A model generated the notes under the pieces. It was not told the DNA's origin, searched no databases, and saw only the letters and a list, made by a program, of their open reading frames with translations. A DNA stretch of 64,000 bases, from positions 1,955,326-2,019,325 of the forward strand of contig JAOSKN010000002.1 in NCBI GenBank assembly GCA_027493525.1, given 5' to 3'. Source of the stretch: Planctomycetota bacterium. Lineage in GTDB: Bacteria; Planctomycetota; SZUA-567; H5-PLA8. The position numbers and the translations under genes were made by a program. This document shows, one piece after another, positions 31,863-43,385 of the stretch; position 1 is the first letter of the stretch; the number at the start of each line of letters is the position of its first letter.

Positions 31863-34800
31863 GGTTCGTCGGTCTCGACCAGCGCCTTGTAATACGCCTC
31901 CAGCAGGTCCTGGTAGCCCTGTGGAGCCTGCCCGCGCATGCCGGAGAGGATCTCCTCGCGGACGCGTTTGGGCAGTTCGCGGCTGCGTTCGAGGTTGATC
32001 TCGGCCTTGAAGCCGACGGCGCGCTGTGCGTCCTTGAGCTGTTCGACAAGCTGGCTCTGCGCCTGCCGCAGGTTAAAGCCGCGGCCGCTGGCGAGGTTCG
32101 CTTCGAGTTCCTTCATGCGCCGCACGGCCTCGGCCATGTCGCTCGAGGGCAGGTGGTAGGCCTTCAGCGTGGTTTCGATCTTCTCGGCCTTCTGGCGCAG
32201 CTCGGCCTGCATGCCCTTGAGCCGGTCGAGCTTCGCCTTGATCTCGGGCGGAGGCGTGCCCCGCAACCCTTCGCCGGCCGTCCCCGAACTCTTGCCTCCG
32301 CCGGTCGAGCCGCCCACGGGGTCCTTGGACTGGTCGTCCACCTGGCCTTCTTCGTAAGGGTCGGGCGTCACGCGCGCGGGGGTCTGCGGTCCGCCCTTGC
32401 CGTCGGCGCTCTGCTCGACGAACTGCCCGCTGCTCTTGCCGCTGCGCCCTTCGCCCGAGCGTCCCCCGATCTCCTGCTGGTTCGGGAGCTGGTTGCCGGT
32501 CACGCCCTTCGCGGACATGTTGCTGATCGGGCCGTCCGTGGCGTCCCAGCCGGCGCCCTTGTCCATGCTGTCCATCCAGCTCGAGGAGACGTCTTGCACG
32601 TCTTCGGTCATCTCCTCTTCCTTGTCCACCAGCTCGCCGATGATGTCCTCCAGTTCTTTCGGCAGGTCGGCGAGCGGCACGTCGAACTCGCCCTGCGGCT
32701 CTTCCATGCTCCACTTCGTCGAGTCCTTGGCGTCCGGGAGCCACTTCTCCAGGTTGGTCTCAAGGTTCTTGGCCAGTTCGAGCCCGGCCTCCTCGTTGCG
32801 CACGGCGATCTCGGCGTTCTTCTGGCCCAGCGCCTCCGCGGCCTTCTGGATTTCCTGGAACACCTCGTTGAATTCCTCGGCCAGCCCGCTGTTCGAGAAG
32901 TCCTGATCCGGAACCTTCGAGAGGTCCGTGAAGGCCTCGCGGAAGAACTTGGCCCAGTTCTTCTCCTCCTCGGCCAGTTCGCCAAACTTCTTCTTGTCCT
33001 CTTCGGTCAGGTCGTCGGGCTGCTTCTTGGCCAATTCCTCGGTGCTGTCGAGGATCTTCTTCTCGGCGTCGAGGAACGCCTTGAGCTTCTCCTGCGCGGC
33101 CTCGAGCTTGTCGCGGAGGCGTTGGCCGTCCTGGTCGTCCTTCAGATCCGCGCGGGGCGGGGGTTTGTCGCGATCGAGGCCGGCGACGACGCCGAGCAGC
33201 GCGGTGAGCCGGTTCAGGATCTCCTCCTGCAATTCCCGCTCGGATTGGAGCAGGTCCACGGTGGTCGCGCCTCCGCCGTGAACCTGCTCGCAGCCGACGA
33301 GCCGCCCGACGGCGCGGTCCATGGGCCCCGTGAAGAGCTCGCGCAGTTCCTTCGCCAATGGCGCGGCCTGATCCTTTTTCTCCCGCGGCAGCCCGGCGTC
33401 GAGGTGCGCGACGAGCGCGCCGGTCTCTTCCCGGATTTTAACCTGCGCCTCGCGGACGCTCACCAGCCGCTTCGGCAGCGCGCCGGACTTGGCGACTTCG
33501 TCGAGGAATTCCAGGATCGTCACGGTTTTTCCTCGCGCCTGCGTCTGCATCTCGATCAGCTTCTGGAGCCGCTCGAAGGCGGTGCGGTAAAGGCTGTCGG
33601 GCTTGAGGCCCATCTGTTCGGGCGTGAGCACTCGGATCACCAGCGGCGCGGAGCGTGTCGTGCGCGCGCCCTTCGGCGCGTGGTCGGCGGCCTCGGCGTG
33701 GACCACGTAGGTCGCGCCAACGGCAAAATCCGCCGGGTCGAGCTTCAGGGCGAAGACCTCGTTGGCCGACTTTTCGCCCGGGACGGGGAAGGTCCAGCGC
33801 TTCAGCGTCGTAAACGGCTCTTCCGCGCCCTGGTCGGTCTCGCGCGAACGCCGCACGATCAATTGCAGCGAGGCCAGGCCGTAGTCGTCCTGCGCGCGGA
33901 CGGCGAGCGGTACCGTCGCGCCGGGCGCGGCGGGCACGTTTAGCGAACGGTTTTCGAAGAAGACCGTCGGCAGCGCGTCGGCGCGCAGCAGCACCTGCCC
34001 CTCGAACGCGCGCGGCGCCTCGACGCCATCGGCCGACGCGAGCGCGACCGAGTACGCCCCTTCGCTATCCACGTCCAGCGCAGCGGCCCAGCGCCCCTCG
34101 CCGGCCGGCTGGAGCGGCACGGCGCCGCCAGGGCCGCGAAGCGTTCCGGCCTTCAATTCCAACGAGGGCGTGAAGATCAATTTCGCCTTCGAGCCGGGCA
34201 GCGTATGAATCAGGCCGCTGGGCGCGGACTCCGAGCGCGCCGGCAGGCCCGTATACACGGGGGCTGAAGCTCCAATTCCACGTCTTTCACGCGCGGCTTG
34301 GCGCGGACGCGGACCTCGCACGGGCGCGAGCGCCCGTCGTCGGAGGCCAGCGTGAAGCGAAACGAGGCGTTCACGTTGGGGAACTCGTAGACGAAGCTCG
34401 CGGCGGGCAAGCCGGCGGGTGCGGGCAGTTCGGGATGCGCTGCCGGGGCGGCGCTCATCGGGATGCGGCGCGTGCCCTCGGGGAGTTCGGCCAGCAGGGC
34501 CATCTCCCGCGGGGCCGCGCCGTCGGGAACGTACGCGGTGCCGTGCACCGTCAGGCGCTCGCCGGATAGGACCTCCACGGAGTGCTCGGGCCACGCGAGC
34601 ACGCGCGTCCTGGCGAGCAGCGGGACGCCCGAGAGCGGGCGCGTGAAGCGTTCAAGCGCGTTGGCGGCATGCTCGGGGAAGCCGGCGGCCAAGGCGAAGA
34701 GCGCCAGCAGCGCCGCGCCGGCCAGGACGCAGAGGTTGCGCAGACGGCGGCGCTCCCAGAGCGCGCCGAGCTTGAGCGTCGCCGCGCGCGAGGAGGCCTC

Positions 34801-35205
34801 GCCGACGATCCGCCGGATCATCGCCGCCGAGCCGATCCGCGGCTGCTCTTCCCGCGCGAAGGCCTGCAATTGGACCGCGTTGATCAGCAGGTTGTCGCGC
34901 GCGCCGAGCTTGCCTTCAAGGTACACCGCCGCGGCCTGGTCGTTGATGCGCCAGAAGATGGGGCGGAGCACCCAGGCGGCGAGCGCGGCGAACACGGCGG
35001 CGGCGTAGCCGAGACCCAGCCCCAGCCGCAGCCAGCCCGGCAGGTCGAACAGGTGATCTGCGAAGGCAAGCAGCAGCAGCGCGACCAGCGCGGCGCCGAG
35101 CCACGCCAGGCCGCGCGCGAGTCCTTCGGAGGCGCGCCAGATCCGGCGCGCGCGCGCGAGCGTCCCGCGCAGCGCGCCCGCCGCCCACTCCTGGTGTTGG
35201 ATCAT
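31859..35205 (-). CDS. DUF4175-type membrane protein (one-base frameshift)
   Basis: From ATG 35205 (MIQHQEWAAGALRGTLARAR) two membrane helices (GLAWLGAALVALLLLAFADHL; LGYAAAVFAALAAWVL) are followed by LGARDNLLINAVQLQ, a third helix and an Ig-like region. The frame then breaks near 34255. Adding one C to CCCCC joins VELELQPP to VYTGLPARSE and continues to 31859, about 1115 residues in all. The second half is a very long, acidic coiled-coil region with Gly/Ser-rich linkers. Large proteins of this type are regular companions of MoxR-DUF58-vWA clusters in Planctomycetota. The start overlaps the upstream stop and has GGAGG before it. Confidence 0.7.
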
Positions 35206-36389
35206 TTGCCCGCCTCCGCAGCCGCGAAATCCAGCCGCGTTATCTTCGCCTGTGCCGGGTCCACTTGGCAAGCCCCCAGTTCGGGCCGCAGGACGATCGG
35301 CCGCGGCGTGCCGCCGCGCGGCTCGAAGTAGCGGAACAGGTTCGCCCGCCCGCGCGCGTCGATGTGCCACTGCGTCGCGCTCATGTAGAAGGTCCAGACA
35401 TCCAAGCGCTGGACCTCCTTCCCCTCGAGGCCCTTCTCGTCGTGCTGCGCCTTCACGCGACGCTGGTGAACCATGACCTTGGCCGCCTCACGGTGCCCTT
35501 GAACGCCCAGCACCTGCTGCTCGTCGAAGAAATCCCGGAACTTCACGACCTCTTCGGCGATCCTGGCCTCGTCGCCGGCTTCCAGCGGGCGCGGCGGCTC
35601 CTTCGTTGCCGCCGCCGCCGCGGACAGTCCGACCCAGATGCCGCGTTCGGTCAGGACCGCGACGTCGTACCGGTCCGGGGGCAGGTCCGCGATCCGGTAC
35701 GTGCCCTTGGCCGCGTCGAGCACCCTGCCTTCGTAGGAGCGCTTGCGGTCGATGCCGTACGCGGCGACCTGCTCGATAATGCCCATGGCGGTGAACGCGC
35801 CTTCGATCGCGCCGAAACCGGCCGCCGGCGCCGCCTCCTCGATGTCTACGAAGACGATCTCTTTCACCCAGGCCAAGTCGCCGGCCTTCTGGCCGACCTC
35901 GCCCTGAATCTGGAATTTAAGGTGGAATTTCTGCTCCAAATAGTCCATCGGATTTTCGCCGTCGGGCGTGCGAATGTAAACGGGAAGGTTCATCAGGTGG
36001 CCTTTGAGCGTCTGTCCGCCCTTGAGCTTCGCCTCGACGCCCAGTTCGAGCACCGGATATTCGCCTTCGAGGTACTCCTTCTCGTCGCTGCCGGCGTTCT
36101 TGAAGCGCCAGGGCCGCTCGGCGCTCTCCTTGCGGACGAAGAAGCTGAGGCTCGCCAGTTCCGCGAACTCGAGGTTCACGTAGCGCCCTTTCGCCGCCCC
36201 GTCGCCCTCGTATATTCGCGGCGGATTACCCTTGAAGAAGACCTCGCCCTTGTGCTCCTGTCCGTTGTTGAGGCGGATGACGCCCGGCCGGCGCTCGACG
36301 GCCCGCGACGACGCCGCGAGCAGCGCCAGAAGCAACGCCGCGTATCCTCCGAATTGACGCACGACTCTGTCCACTAATCTGCCATCCAT
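35202..36389 (-). CDS. Exported protein of the MoxR-vWA operon
   Basis: The 395-residue product has a signal peptide (YAALLLALLAASSRAVE), then a region that looks like a small beta-barrel (VIRLNNGQEHKGEVFFKG). No enzyme motif is visible. Segments such as GTYRIADLPPDRYDVAVLTE suggest a carboxypeptidase-regulatory-like beta-sandwich near residues 215-260. It lies between the vWA/GATase-like protein and the DUF4175-type protein, and its stop overlaps the latter's start. No family is recognised. Confidence 0.65.
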   Translation of the reverse strand: MDGRLVDRVVRQFGGYAALLLALLAASSRAVERRPGVIRLNNGQEHKGEVFFKGNPPRIYEGDGAAKGRYVNLEFAELASLSFFVRKESAERPWRFKNAGSDEKEYLEGEYPVLELGVEAKLKGGQTLKGHLMNLPVYIRTPDGENPMDYLEQKFHLKFQIQGEVGQKAGDLAWVKEIVFVDIEEAAPAAGFGAIEGAFTAMGIIEQVAAYGIDRKRSYEGRVLDAAKGTYRIADLPPDRYDVAVLTERGIWVGLSAAAAATKEPPRPLEAGDEARIAEEVVKFRDFFDEQQVLGVQGHREAAKVMVHQRRVKAQHDEKGLEGKEVQRLDVWTFYMSATQWHIDARGRANLFRYFEPRGGTPRPIVLRPELGACQVDPAQAKITRLDFAAAEAGK

Positions 36390-36402
36390 TCGCCGGTTTG
36401 CC

Positions 36403-38630
36403 TCAGATCAGATTCATACGCCGTCTCGCAATCCATTCCGCGGTCATCAGTCCGAGGTAGAGCAGGAAGAAAAAGGGCGAGTCCCAGATCAGGCTCGACT
36501 CCTCGCGCCGCACCTCGGTCCTGACGCCTGCGGCGATCTTCTCGGCCAGCTCCGCGGCCCGGGGCGCAGGGAGGACCGCGCCGCCGGTCTTGCGCGCGAG
36601 GGCTTCGAGGTACGGGAGGTTCAGCGCCAAGCGCGAACCTTCGCCGCTGCCCGCGCCGACTTCGAGGAGCAGCTCGCGCGTCTCGAGGACTCCCTTCTCG
36701 TCTTCCGCGCTGACTTGCAGCCGGTAGGCGCCTTCGCGCGCGAGGTTGACCTGCGCGGCGTACGCGCCGGGCGGGCCCAGTTCGCCGAAGGCCACCGCTT
36801 CCAGGACTTCGCCGTCCATGCCGCGCAGGCTGGCGTTGAGCCTCGCGCCCTGGAGCGGCTTGAGGGTCCGGTCGAGCACGCGCGCGCCGACGGTCGCGCG
36901 GCTGCCTGGCGCGTAACGGCCGGGTCGGTCGGCGCTGAGCTTGAGCAGGCTGCCGCCGTCCTCGCGCCCGGTGAGGAAGCGCACGGCCTGCCGCCAGAGC
37001 GCGTTGTAGGCGTGCTGCCCCTGCGCGCCGGACTGGCTCCAACGCCAGAGCGCGTTGGTCGCCACGCCCAGGATCTTGCCTTTGCCGTAGTTCAACGCGG
37101 CCATCGCGACGGGGCGTTCGCCGCTGGGCAGGATGAAGTTCATCAGCGGCTGCGCGCCGGGGCGCAGGGCGCCGGGGCGGTTAAAGCCGTGTACGGTCGA
37201 GAGCGCTTCGCTGCCGGGCCTGACGGGCAGGTCGCGGAAAATCGCGTGCGCCTGTCCGAGCGGGGTCAACTCGACGGAGGTCTCCGCCGTGCTGAAAGGT
37301 GGCTCGCTCGCGGCCAACTGCCAGGGAAGAGCGGCGCCAGCGCGGTGGCCGCCCAGCCGCCGCGTCCAAAGGCCTCTTCTCCGCCCAGCAGCGCCAGCGC
37401 GCCGCCCTCGCTCACGAACTTCTTGAGCGCCTCGCCCGCCGCGGGGCTCAGGTCCTCGGCGCGGCTTCCGGCGAGCACCACGCAGCGGAAGCGCTGCAGC
37501 GTCGCGAGTTGTTCGGGGAAGGCGTCTTTGATCTCGTCGCCCTCCTTCGAGCCTTGCAGCAGGAAGCGCTGTGCTTCGACGCGCACCAGACCGGTAAAGT
37601 CGATCCCCGGGTCGGACTTCACCGCGTTGCGGAACGCTTTGTAGCCCTGGCCCAACTGCGGCGCGTAATAGAGCACGCGCAAGGATGGGTCCTCCACTTC
37701 GACGGTGAAGGAGCGCGCGTTGTTCAAGGTCGCCGCCTCGCTGCGGAACGTAGGCAGGCGCAGCGAGAAACGGTGGATACCGGCCTCCCCCGCCGGAACC
37801 TTGAAGGCGACGGTGCGCTTGGGCGTGCCCTGGCTGAGCGGCGCGGGCAGCGACGCGACGGGGCGCTCGCCCTCCAACAGCTCCACGCTCGGCGCGGCGA
37901 CCTCCCGGAAAAACGCTTCGCTGCCGCTGGCTGCCACGGTCACGCGCACCTCGAATTCGGTCTTGGCGTCGGCCCGCTCGGGATGTTCGACCCGCTCGAT
38001 GCCCAGGTCGTCGGTCGCGGAGAGATCGCTGCCGACGCTGAGCGCGAAGACGGGGACGCTCAGCGCGAAGGCCGGCGGGAGCGCCGCGTCGTCGCCGCCG
38101 TCGGTCACCAGCACGAACGCGCCCACGCGCCCGGCCGCGCCCTGCGCGCGCGAGACCTCCGCCAGCGCGCCGGTCAGGTCCGAGGCCTCGCCCTCGCCGG
38201 CCAGCTCGTCCGGCCCTTCCAGCGCGCGCGTGCGCTCGGCGAAGGCCAGCGTGGAGACCGGCAGGCGCCGCTTCAGCGCCGGCAGCAGATCCTCGAAGGC
38301 CGCGCGCCGGGCTTCGTCCAGGCGCGCCGCGCCCAGCGCGCCATCCTGCGTGCGCATGCTGCGGCTGTCATCCACCAGTACGATGACGCGGGCCTGCGAG
38401 AGGTCGCGGACCTCGCGCTTCAGCGCCGGGCGCAGCAGCGCGAAAAGCAGCAGGGCCGCGGCGAGCGTCTTGAGCGCCAGCAGCGCCGCCGCCTGCCGCC
38501 GGTCGTAGAGCCGAAAGAGCCGCCGGTAAAGCCACGTCAGCGCGACGGCGCACAGGCCCGCGGCCAGCGCGATCCAGCCCCAACCCAGCGAGGTCTGGAA
38601 ATCGAGCGCGAAAGCGAGGGCGGAGATCAT
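36403..38630 (-). CDS. vWA and glutamine-amidotransferase-like membrane protein (frameshift)
   Basis: From ATG 38630 (overlapping the BatA-like stop) come two N-terminal membrane helices (GWIALAAGLCAVALTWLY; ALKTLAAALLLFALLRPAL). A vWA domain follows with a degenerate MIDAS (VIVLVDDSRSM, VLVTDGGDD). Then come beta domains and a GATase-like Rossmann domain (LRVLYYAPQLGQGYKAF, CVVLAGSRAEDL, GGALALLGGEEAFGRGG). The frame breaks near 37320; adding one C to CCC joins ALAPLFP to WQLAASEPPFSTAETS. The rest runs to 36403 and ends with a TM helix (SPFFFLLYLGLMTAEWIARR). The total is about 742 residues, the usual architecture in such operons. Confidence 0.75.
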
Positions 38631-40891
38631 ACCGAGCCCTCCTGCGTGCTTACCGCCTCCGGTTTCCGCGTAGCGCGCGGTTCGGCAGGTTCCAGATCGA
38701 GCCCCGACGGCTTCGATTCGAGCGGCCCGCGCGGCGCGCGGCCGGCCGCCGCGGCATGCTTTCGGTTCACGCCCGCCTGGTTGGCGAGGAAGGCCTCGGC
38801 GAGGATGAATAGCAGCGCCGCCAGCATCAACGCGCCAAAGAGTTCCCGGCCCGTGCGGGCCTGCGCGAGCAGTTCGCCAAGCGGCGCCTCCGGCGGCAGC
38901 ACCAGGGCCTTGCCATAACCCAGTTTCGCCAGCGCGGCCTCCGGCGCTAGGTACTCGCTTTGCGATTCCTGGGGATCGGGGGTCACCGCGAAGCCGCGCG
39001 GGAACGACGCGCCGGCGCGCTCGGGCGGCTCGATCCGGTAGATGCCCGGCTGCCCCGTGCGCCGCCAGGTCAACCGGCCGGAGGCCAGGGGCGTTTCGAA
39101 GCGCTGCTCGCGCGGGTCGATCAGCGTGAGCTTCTCGGGTGGCGGCGCGCCTCGATCCAGGCCGCGGCCCGCGAGGTCCAGCGTCACCGGGAGCCCGGCC
39201 TTGGCGCGCAGGGCCGGGGCCTCCGCGCCCGAAAGCACCACGATGCTCCGATGCAACAGCGCCAGGAACGCCGCCTGCAGCGGGAGGTTCGAGTCTTCGG
39301 CGTGCGCGCTGAGCGCCCACCACAGCACGCGCCCTTCGCCCAGGTCGCCTTCCAGCAGCGCGGGATGGTCGTCGGTGAATTCGGCGAGCACCTTCGCGCC
39401 GGGCGCCGGTTGGACCTGGATCGCGCGCAGGATCGCCACCTCGTCGAAGGCGACCTTGCCGTCGGCGCCGCGCGAATCGTCGAACCAAACCGTGTCCGGG
39501 CGCGTCACGCGCAGCCCCGGCGCTCGCTCGCCCGCGGGCGTCTGGAGCGCCCCGGCGATCGTCCCCGGCAGGAAGCGCTGGAGCGGATGCGCGGCGGCCA
39601 GCCCGGGATCCAGCGCGCCGGCGAAGAGCAGCAGCCCGCCGCCGCCGCGGACCCAGGCCTCCAGCGCGTCGAGCGCCTCGCCGGGAAGCGCCGTGCCGCC
39701 GCAAAGCACGAGCGCATCGTAGGCGTCCAGCCCCTCGCGCGGCATCCGCGTCTGCGGGACGTGTTCCACGCGGATGCCCGAGAGCCGCCCGTCGCCGGTC
39801 GGGTCGAGCGCCTTGCGCAGATAGAAGGACTCGTCCGTCTCGGCGCGCCCGGCCTCGCCGCGCGAGACCGCCAGGACGCGCAGCGGCCCGCGGATTTGCA
39901 GGGCGAACGGCCACGCATTGTCGTAGGCCGCGTCGTCGGCTTCGAGGGTTACCTGGCCCGCGACGAAGCCTTCCGCGCCCAGCGTCAGGCGCAGCGGAAC
40001 CTCCTGCGTCTGCCCCGGCGGCAGCGTGAGCGTCTGCGTCGCGGCGGCGGGCTCCTCGCCAAACCGCGCGGAGACGGTCGTGGTCAGTTCCTTCTCGCCG
40101 TAGTTGCGCACCTTGGCCAGGAGCGTCATCGCGCGGCCGGTGACCTTGGGGCGCGGATCGATGAGCACGTCCTCGAGCCCCGCATTGCGCGGCGGCGCGA
40201 AGCCCGGGACCGCGCAGAGATACACGCGCGTGCCGGCGGGGAGCCTGGCGGCGGCCAGCGCGAGCGCCTTCGCGTCGTCCAGGCCCTGCGCCTGCAAGTC
40301 GGTGAAGACGTAGACCTCGCGGTTGGGCGCGCTGGAGCCGGCGGCGAAAAGCTCCGCCGCGCGCGCGAGCGCCCCGGAGAGGTCCCCCGCGCCGCCGGTG
40401 GGCGCCAGCGCCTTCAGTCCTTGCCCGAGCTTATCGATGTCGGCGCTGAATGCCGGCGTCTCCGCGTCCTCCTCGCCCGGCACGAGCGTCAGCAGCGCTG
40501 CGCGCCCTTCGGCTCCAAGCGTCCCGAGCACCCCCGCCGCCCGCGTCCGCGCGGCCTCCAGGCGCGTTCCCGCCGGCGTGGCGAGTTCCATCGAGGCCGA
40601 GTTGTCCACGACCAGCACGGCGTCCACGGCCGTGCCCAGGCCCTTCGCGCCGGCCGAGGTGATCCCCGGGCGCGCCAGCGCCAGCGCCACCAGCACGATC
40701 GCGAGCACGCGCAGCGCCAGGAGGATCAGTTCCTTCAGCTTCCGGCGGCTGGCGAGCTTCATGTCCACGCGCCGCAGGAACATGAGCGTGGGGAATTCCA
40801 GCGCCGTGCGCTTGCGCCGGAAGATCAGATGCACCAGCACCGGCACCGCGCCGGCCGCCAAGGCATAGAGGAAGATCGGATTCGCGAACAT
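38627..40891 (-). CDS. BatA-like vWA membrane protein
   Basis: The 754-residue product starts MFANPIFLYALAAGAVPVLV with HLIFRRKRTALEFPTLMFLR, the BatA N-terminal signature. A second helix and a vWA domain with MIDAS-like DNSAS (VLVVDNSASMELATP) and VYVFTDLQAQGL follow. The middle holds beta domains and a GATase-like fold (YDALVLCGGTALPGEALDAL). A C-terminal TM helix (LFGALMLAALLFILAEAFLA) closes it. I chose ATG 40891 because it gives the canonical BatA start. It should be anchored in the cytoplasmic membrane with its domains outside, working with MoxR and DUF58 proteins. Confidence 0.85.
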   Translation of the reverse strand: MFANPIFLYALAAGAVPVLVHLIFRRKRTALEFPTLMFLRRVDMKLASRRKLKELILLALRVLAIVLVALALARPGITSAGAKGLGTAVDAVLVVDNSASMELATPAGTRLEAARTRAAGVLGTLGAEGRAALLTLVPGEEDAETPAFSADIDKLGQGLKALAPTGGAGDLSGALARAAELFAAGSSAPNREVYVFTDLQAQGLDDAKALALAAARLPAGTRVYLCAVPGFAPPRNAGLEDVLIDPRPKVTGRAMTLLAKVRNYGEKELTTTVSARFGEEPAAATQTLTLPPGQTQEVPLRLTLGAEGFVAGQVTLEADDAAYDNAWPFALQIRGPLRVLAVSRGEAGRAETDESFYLRKALDPTGDGRLSGIRVEHVPQTRMPREGLDAYDALVLCGGTALPGEALDALEAWVRGGGGLLLFAGALDPGLAAAHPLQRFLPGTIAGALQTPAGERAPGLRVTRPDTVWFDDSRGADGKVAFDEVAILRAIQVQPAPGAKVLAEFTDDHPALLEGDLGEGRVLWWALSAHAEDSNLPLQAAFLALLHRSIVVLSGAEAPALRAKAGLPVTLDLAGRGLDRGAPPPEKLTLIDPREQRFETPLASGRLTWRRTGQPGIYRIEPPERAGASFPRGFAVTPDPQESQSEYLAPEAALAKLGYGKALVLPPEAPLGELLAQARTGRELFGALMLAALLFILAEAFLANQAGVNRKHAAAAGRAPRGPLESKPSGLDLEPAEPRATRKPEAVSTQEGSV

Positions 40892-41098
40892 TCGTGTCCC
40901 GGGATGGGTATCCGCCACGGTGATCGCAGAACGCACAGGGAAAAGGCAGGCCTTGGGATTTCAGGAACTCGCCGGGGGATGCGCGGCGCGGACGACTCGC
41001 CCGCAGCGGCGACGAGGCCATCGATCCGCTTTGGCCTTCAGCTTGTGATTTCGATGCCGTTCTCTGTGTGCTCTGCGCCCTCTGTGGTCAAAAACGAC

Positions 41099-41998
41099 TC
41101 ATCGATGCGACCGCTTCACCAGGTACGCCGCCAGCGCCTTTTCGAAGGCCTCGGACGTGTTCAGGACGTGGTAATCGATCTTCGCGTCGCCGCAGGCGCG
41201 GCGGCACTGGGCGATGAACTCCCGCACCCCGTCCTGCACCGCTTCGCGCAGCAGTTCCGCTTCGACTTCCATCCGTTCGCCGGTCTCGAGATCCTTGAAG
41301 TCGATCAGGCCGCGGTAGGGAAAGTTCAATTCGGCGTCGTCGAGCAGATGCAGCAGCAGGACCTCGTGGCGCCGGTGGCGGAAGTGCTGCAAGGCCGCGG
41401 TGAGCTTCTCCGGGTCGTCGAACAGGTCGGTGATCAGAATCACGAGGCTGCGGCGCGGCAGGCGCTCGGCCATCTCGTGGTAGATCGCGGCCAGGTCGCT
41501 GCGCCCCTGGGGCTTCAGGCTGTCGAGATGCAGCAGCATCTCGCGCATCGCCATCGCGCTGGCCCGCGGCGGGAAGAAACGCTCGATGCGCTCGGCGTGC
41601 GTCGCCAGGCCCACCGCGTCCTGCTGGCGGTTCAGCAGCGCGATCAGCGCCGCGGCGCAGCAGACGCCGAAGCGGAACTTGGTGAGCGGGCCACCGGCCT
41701 TGAAGTCGAGGGACTTGCTGCAATCGAGCAGGATCGTGGCGCGCAGGTTCGTCTCCTGCTCGTACTGGCGGATCACGAGGCGGTCGTTGCGTCCGTAGAT
41801 GGTCCAGTCGATGTGCCGGATCGGATCGCCCGGGACGTACTCGCGGTACTCGGCGAACTCCACCGCGAAGCCGTGGTGCGGCGATTTATGCAGGCCCGTG
41901 ATGAAGCCCTCGACGATGCCCTGCGCGAGCAATTCCAGGTTCGCGAAGCGCTCCACGGTCGCCGGGGTCAGGCAGGCGTATTTCTGCGTCTCGGGCAT
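41099..41998 (-). CDS. DUF58 protein (vWA-like MoxR partner)
   Basis: The 299-residue soluble protein has the DUF58 signature EYVPGDPIRHIDWTIYGRND, then a vWA-like fold with DCSKSLDFKAG and RSLVILITDLFDD. DUF58 proteins are clients or adaptors of MoxR ATPases in envelope biogenesis and stress. It lies immediately after moxR, separated by a repeat-bearing spacer. The 207 bases between it and the BatA-like gene hold no gene. Confidence 0.9.
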   Translation of the reverse strand: MPETQKYACLTPATVERFANLELLAQGIVEGFITGLHKSPHHGFAVEFAEYREYVPGDPIRHIDWTIYGRNDRLVIRQYEQETNLRATILLDCSKSLDFKAGGPLTKFRFGVCCAAALIALLNRQQDAVGLATHAERIERFFPPRASAMAMREMLLHLDSLKPQGRSDLAAIYHEMAERLPRRSLVILITDLFDDPEKLTAALQHFRHRRHEVLLLHLLDDAELNFPYRGLIDFKDLETGERMEVEAELLREAVQDGVREFIAQCRRACGDAKIDYHVLNTSEAFEKALAAYLVKRSHR

Positions 41999-42004
41999 CT
42001 TTGA

Positions 42005-42097
42005 CCAGTGATCAGTGAACAGTAAACAGTGAACAGTAACGACCAGGCATCACGGTCCCACTAAAGTCGTTACCGTTCACTGTTCACTGTTTGCTGA
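42005..42097. repeat. Inverted heptamer repeat array
   Basis: The left arm (42005-42041) consists of seven-base units AGTGATC, AGTGAAC, AGTAAAC, AGTGAAC, AGTAACG. The right arm (42067-42097) is its inverse (GTTACCG, TTCACTG, TTCACTG, TTTGCTG). Over 30 bases the arms match at 26 positions, with a 24-base spacer, so the transcript could form a long hairpin. It lies between moxR and the DUF58 gene, inside the operon. Confidence 0.85.
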
Positions 42098-42120
42098 CTC
42101 CTTTTCTGCATCGCCTCCGC

Positions 42121-43194
<1,074 letters not shown>

Positions 43195-43349
43195 GCCCTC
43201 GCTGCTCGGGCCTCGTCCGCGTCACCGTCTTCGATGCGCGCAAGGGCCATGCTGAATACTCAAGTGCCCAAGAACCAAGAAACCAAACAAATCACCATGC
43301 TCAAAGCAAAATCGAACAGACCCATCCATGCAAATCGGGGTAGTAGCCG

Positions 43350-43384
43350 CATTCCGCATTCCGCATTCCGCATTCCGCATTCCC
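43350..43384. repeat. Tandem heptamer array (CATTCCG)5
   Basis: Five consecutive copies of CATTCCG (the last ending CCC) stand just after the stop side of the DUF4159 gene, between it and moxR. This is a short tandem repeat with the same seven-base period as the arrays at 42005 and 53782 but a different unit. Confidence 0.9.
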
Positions 43385-43385
43385 A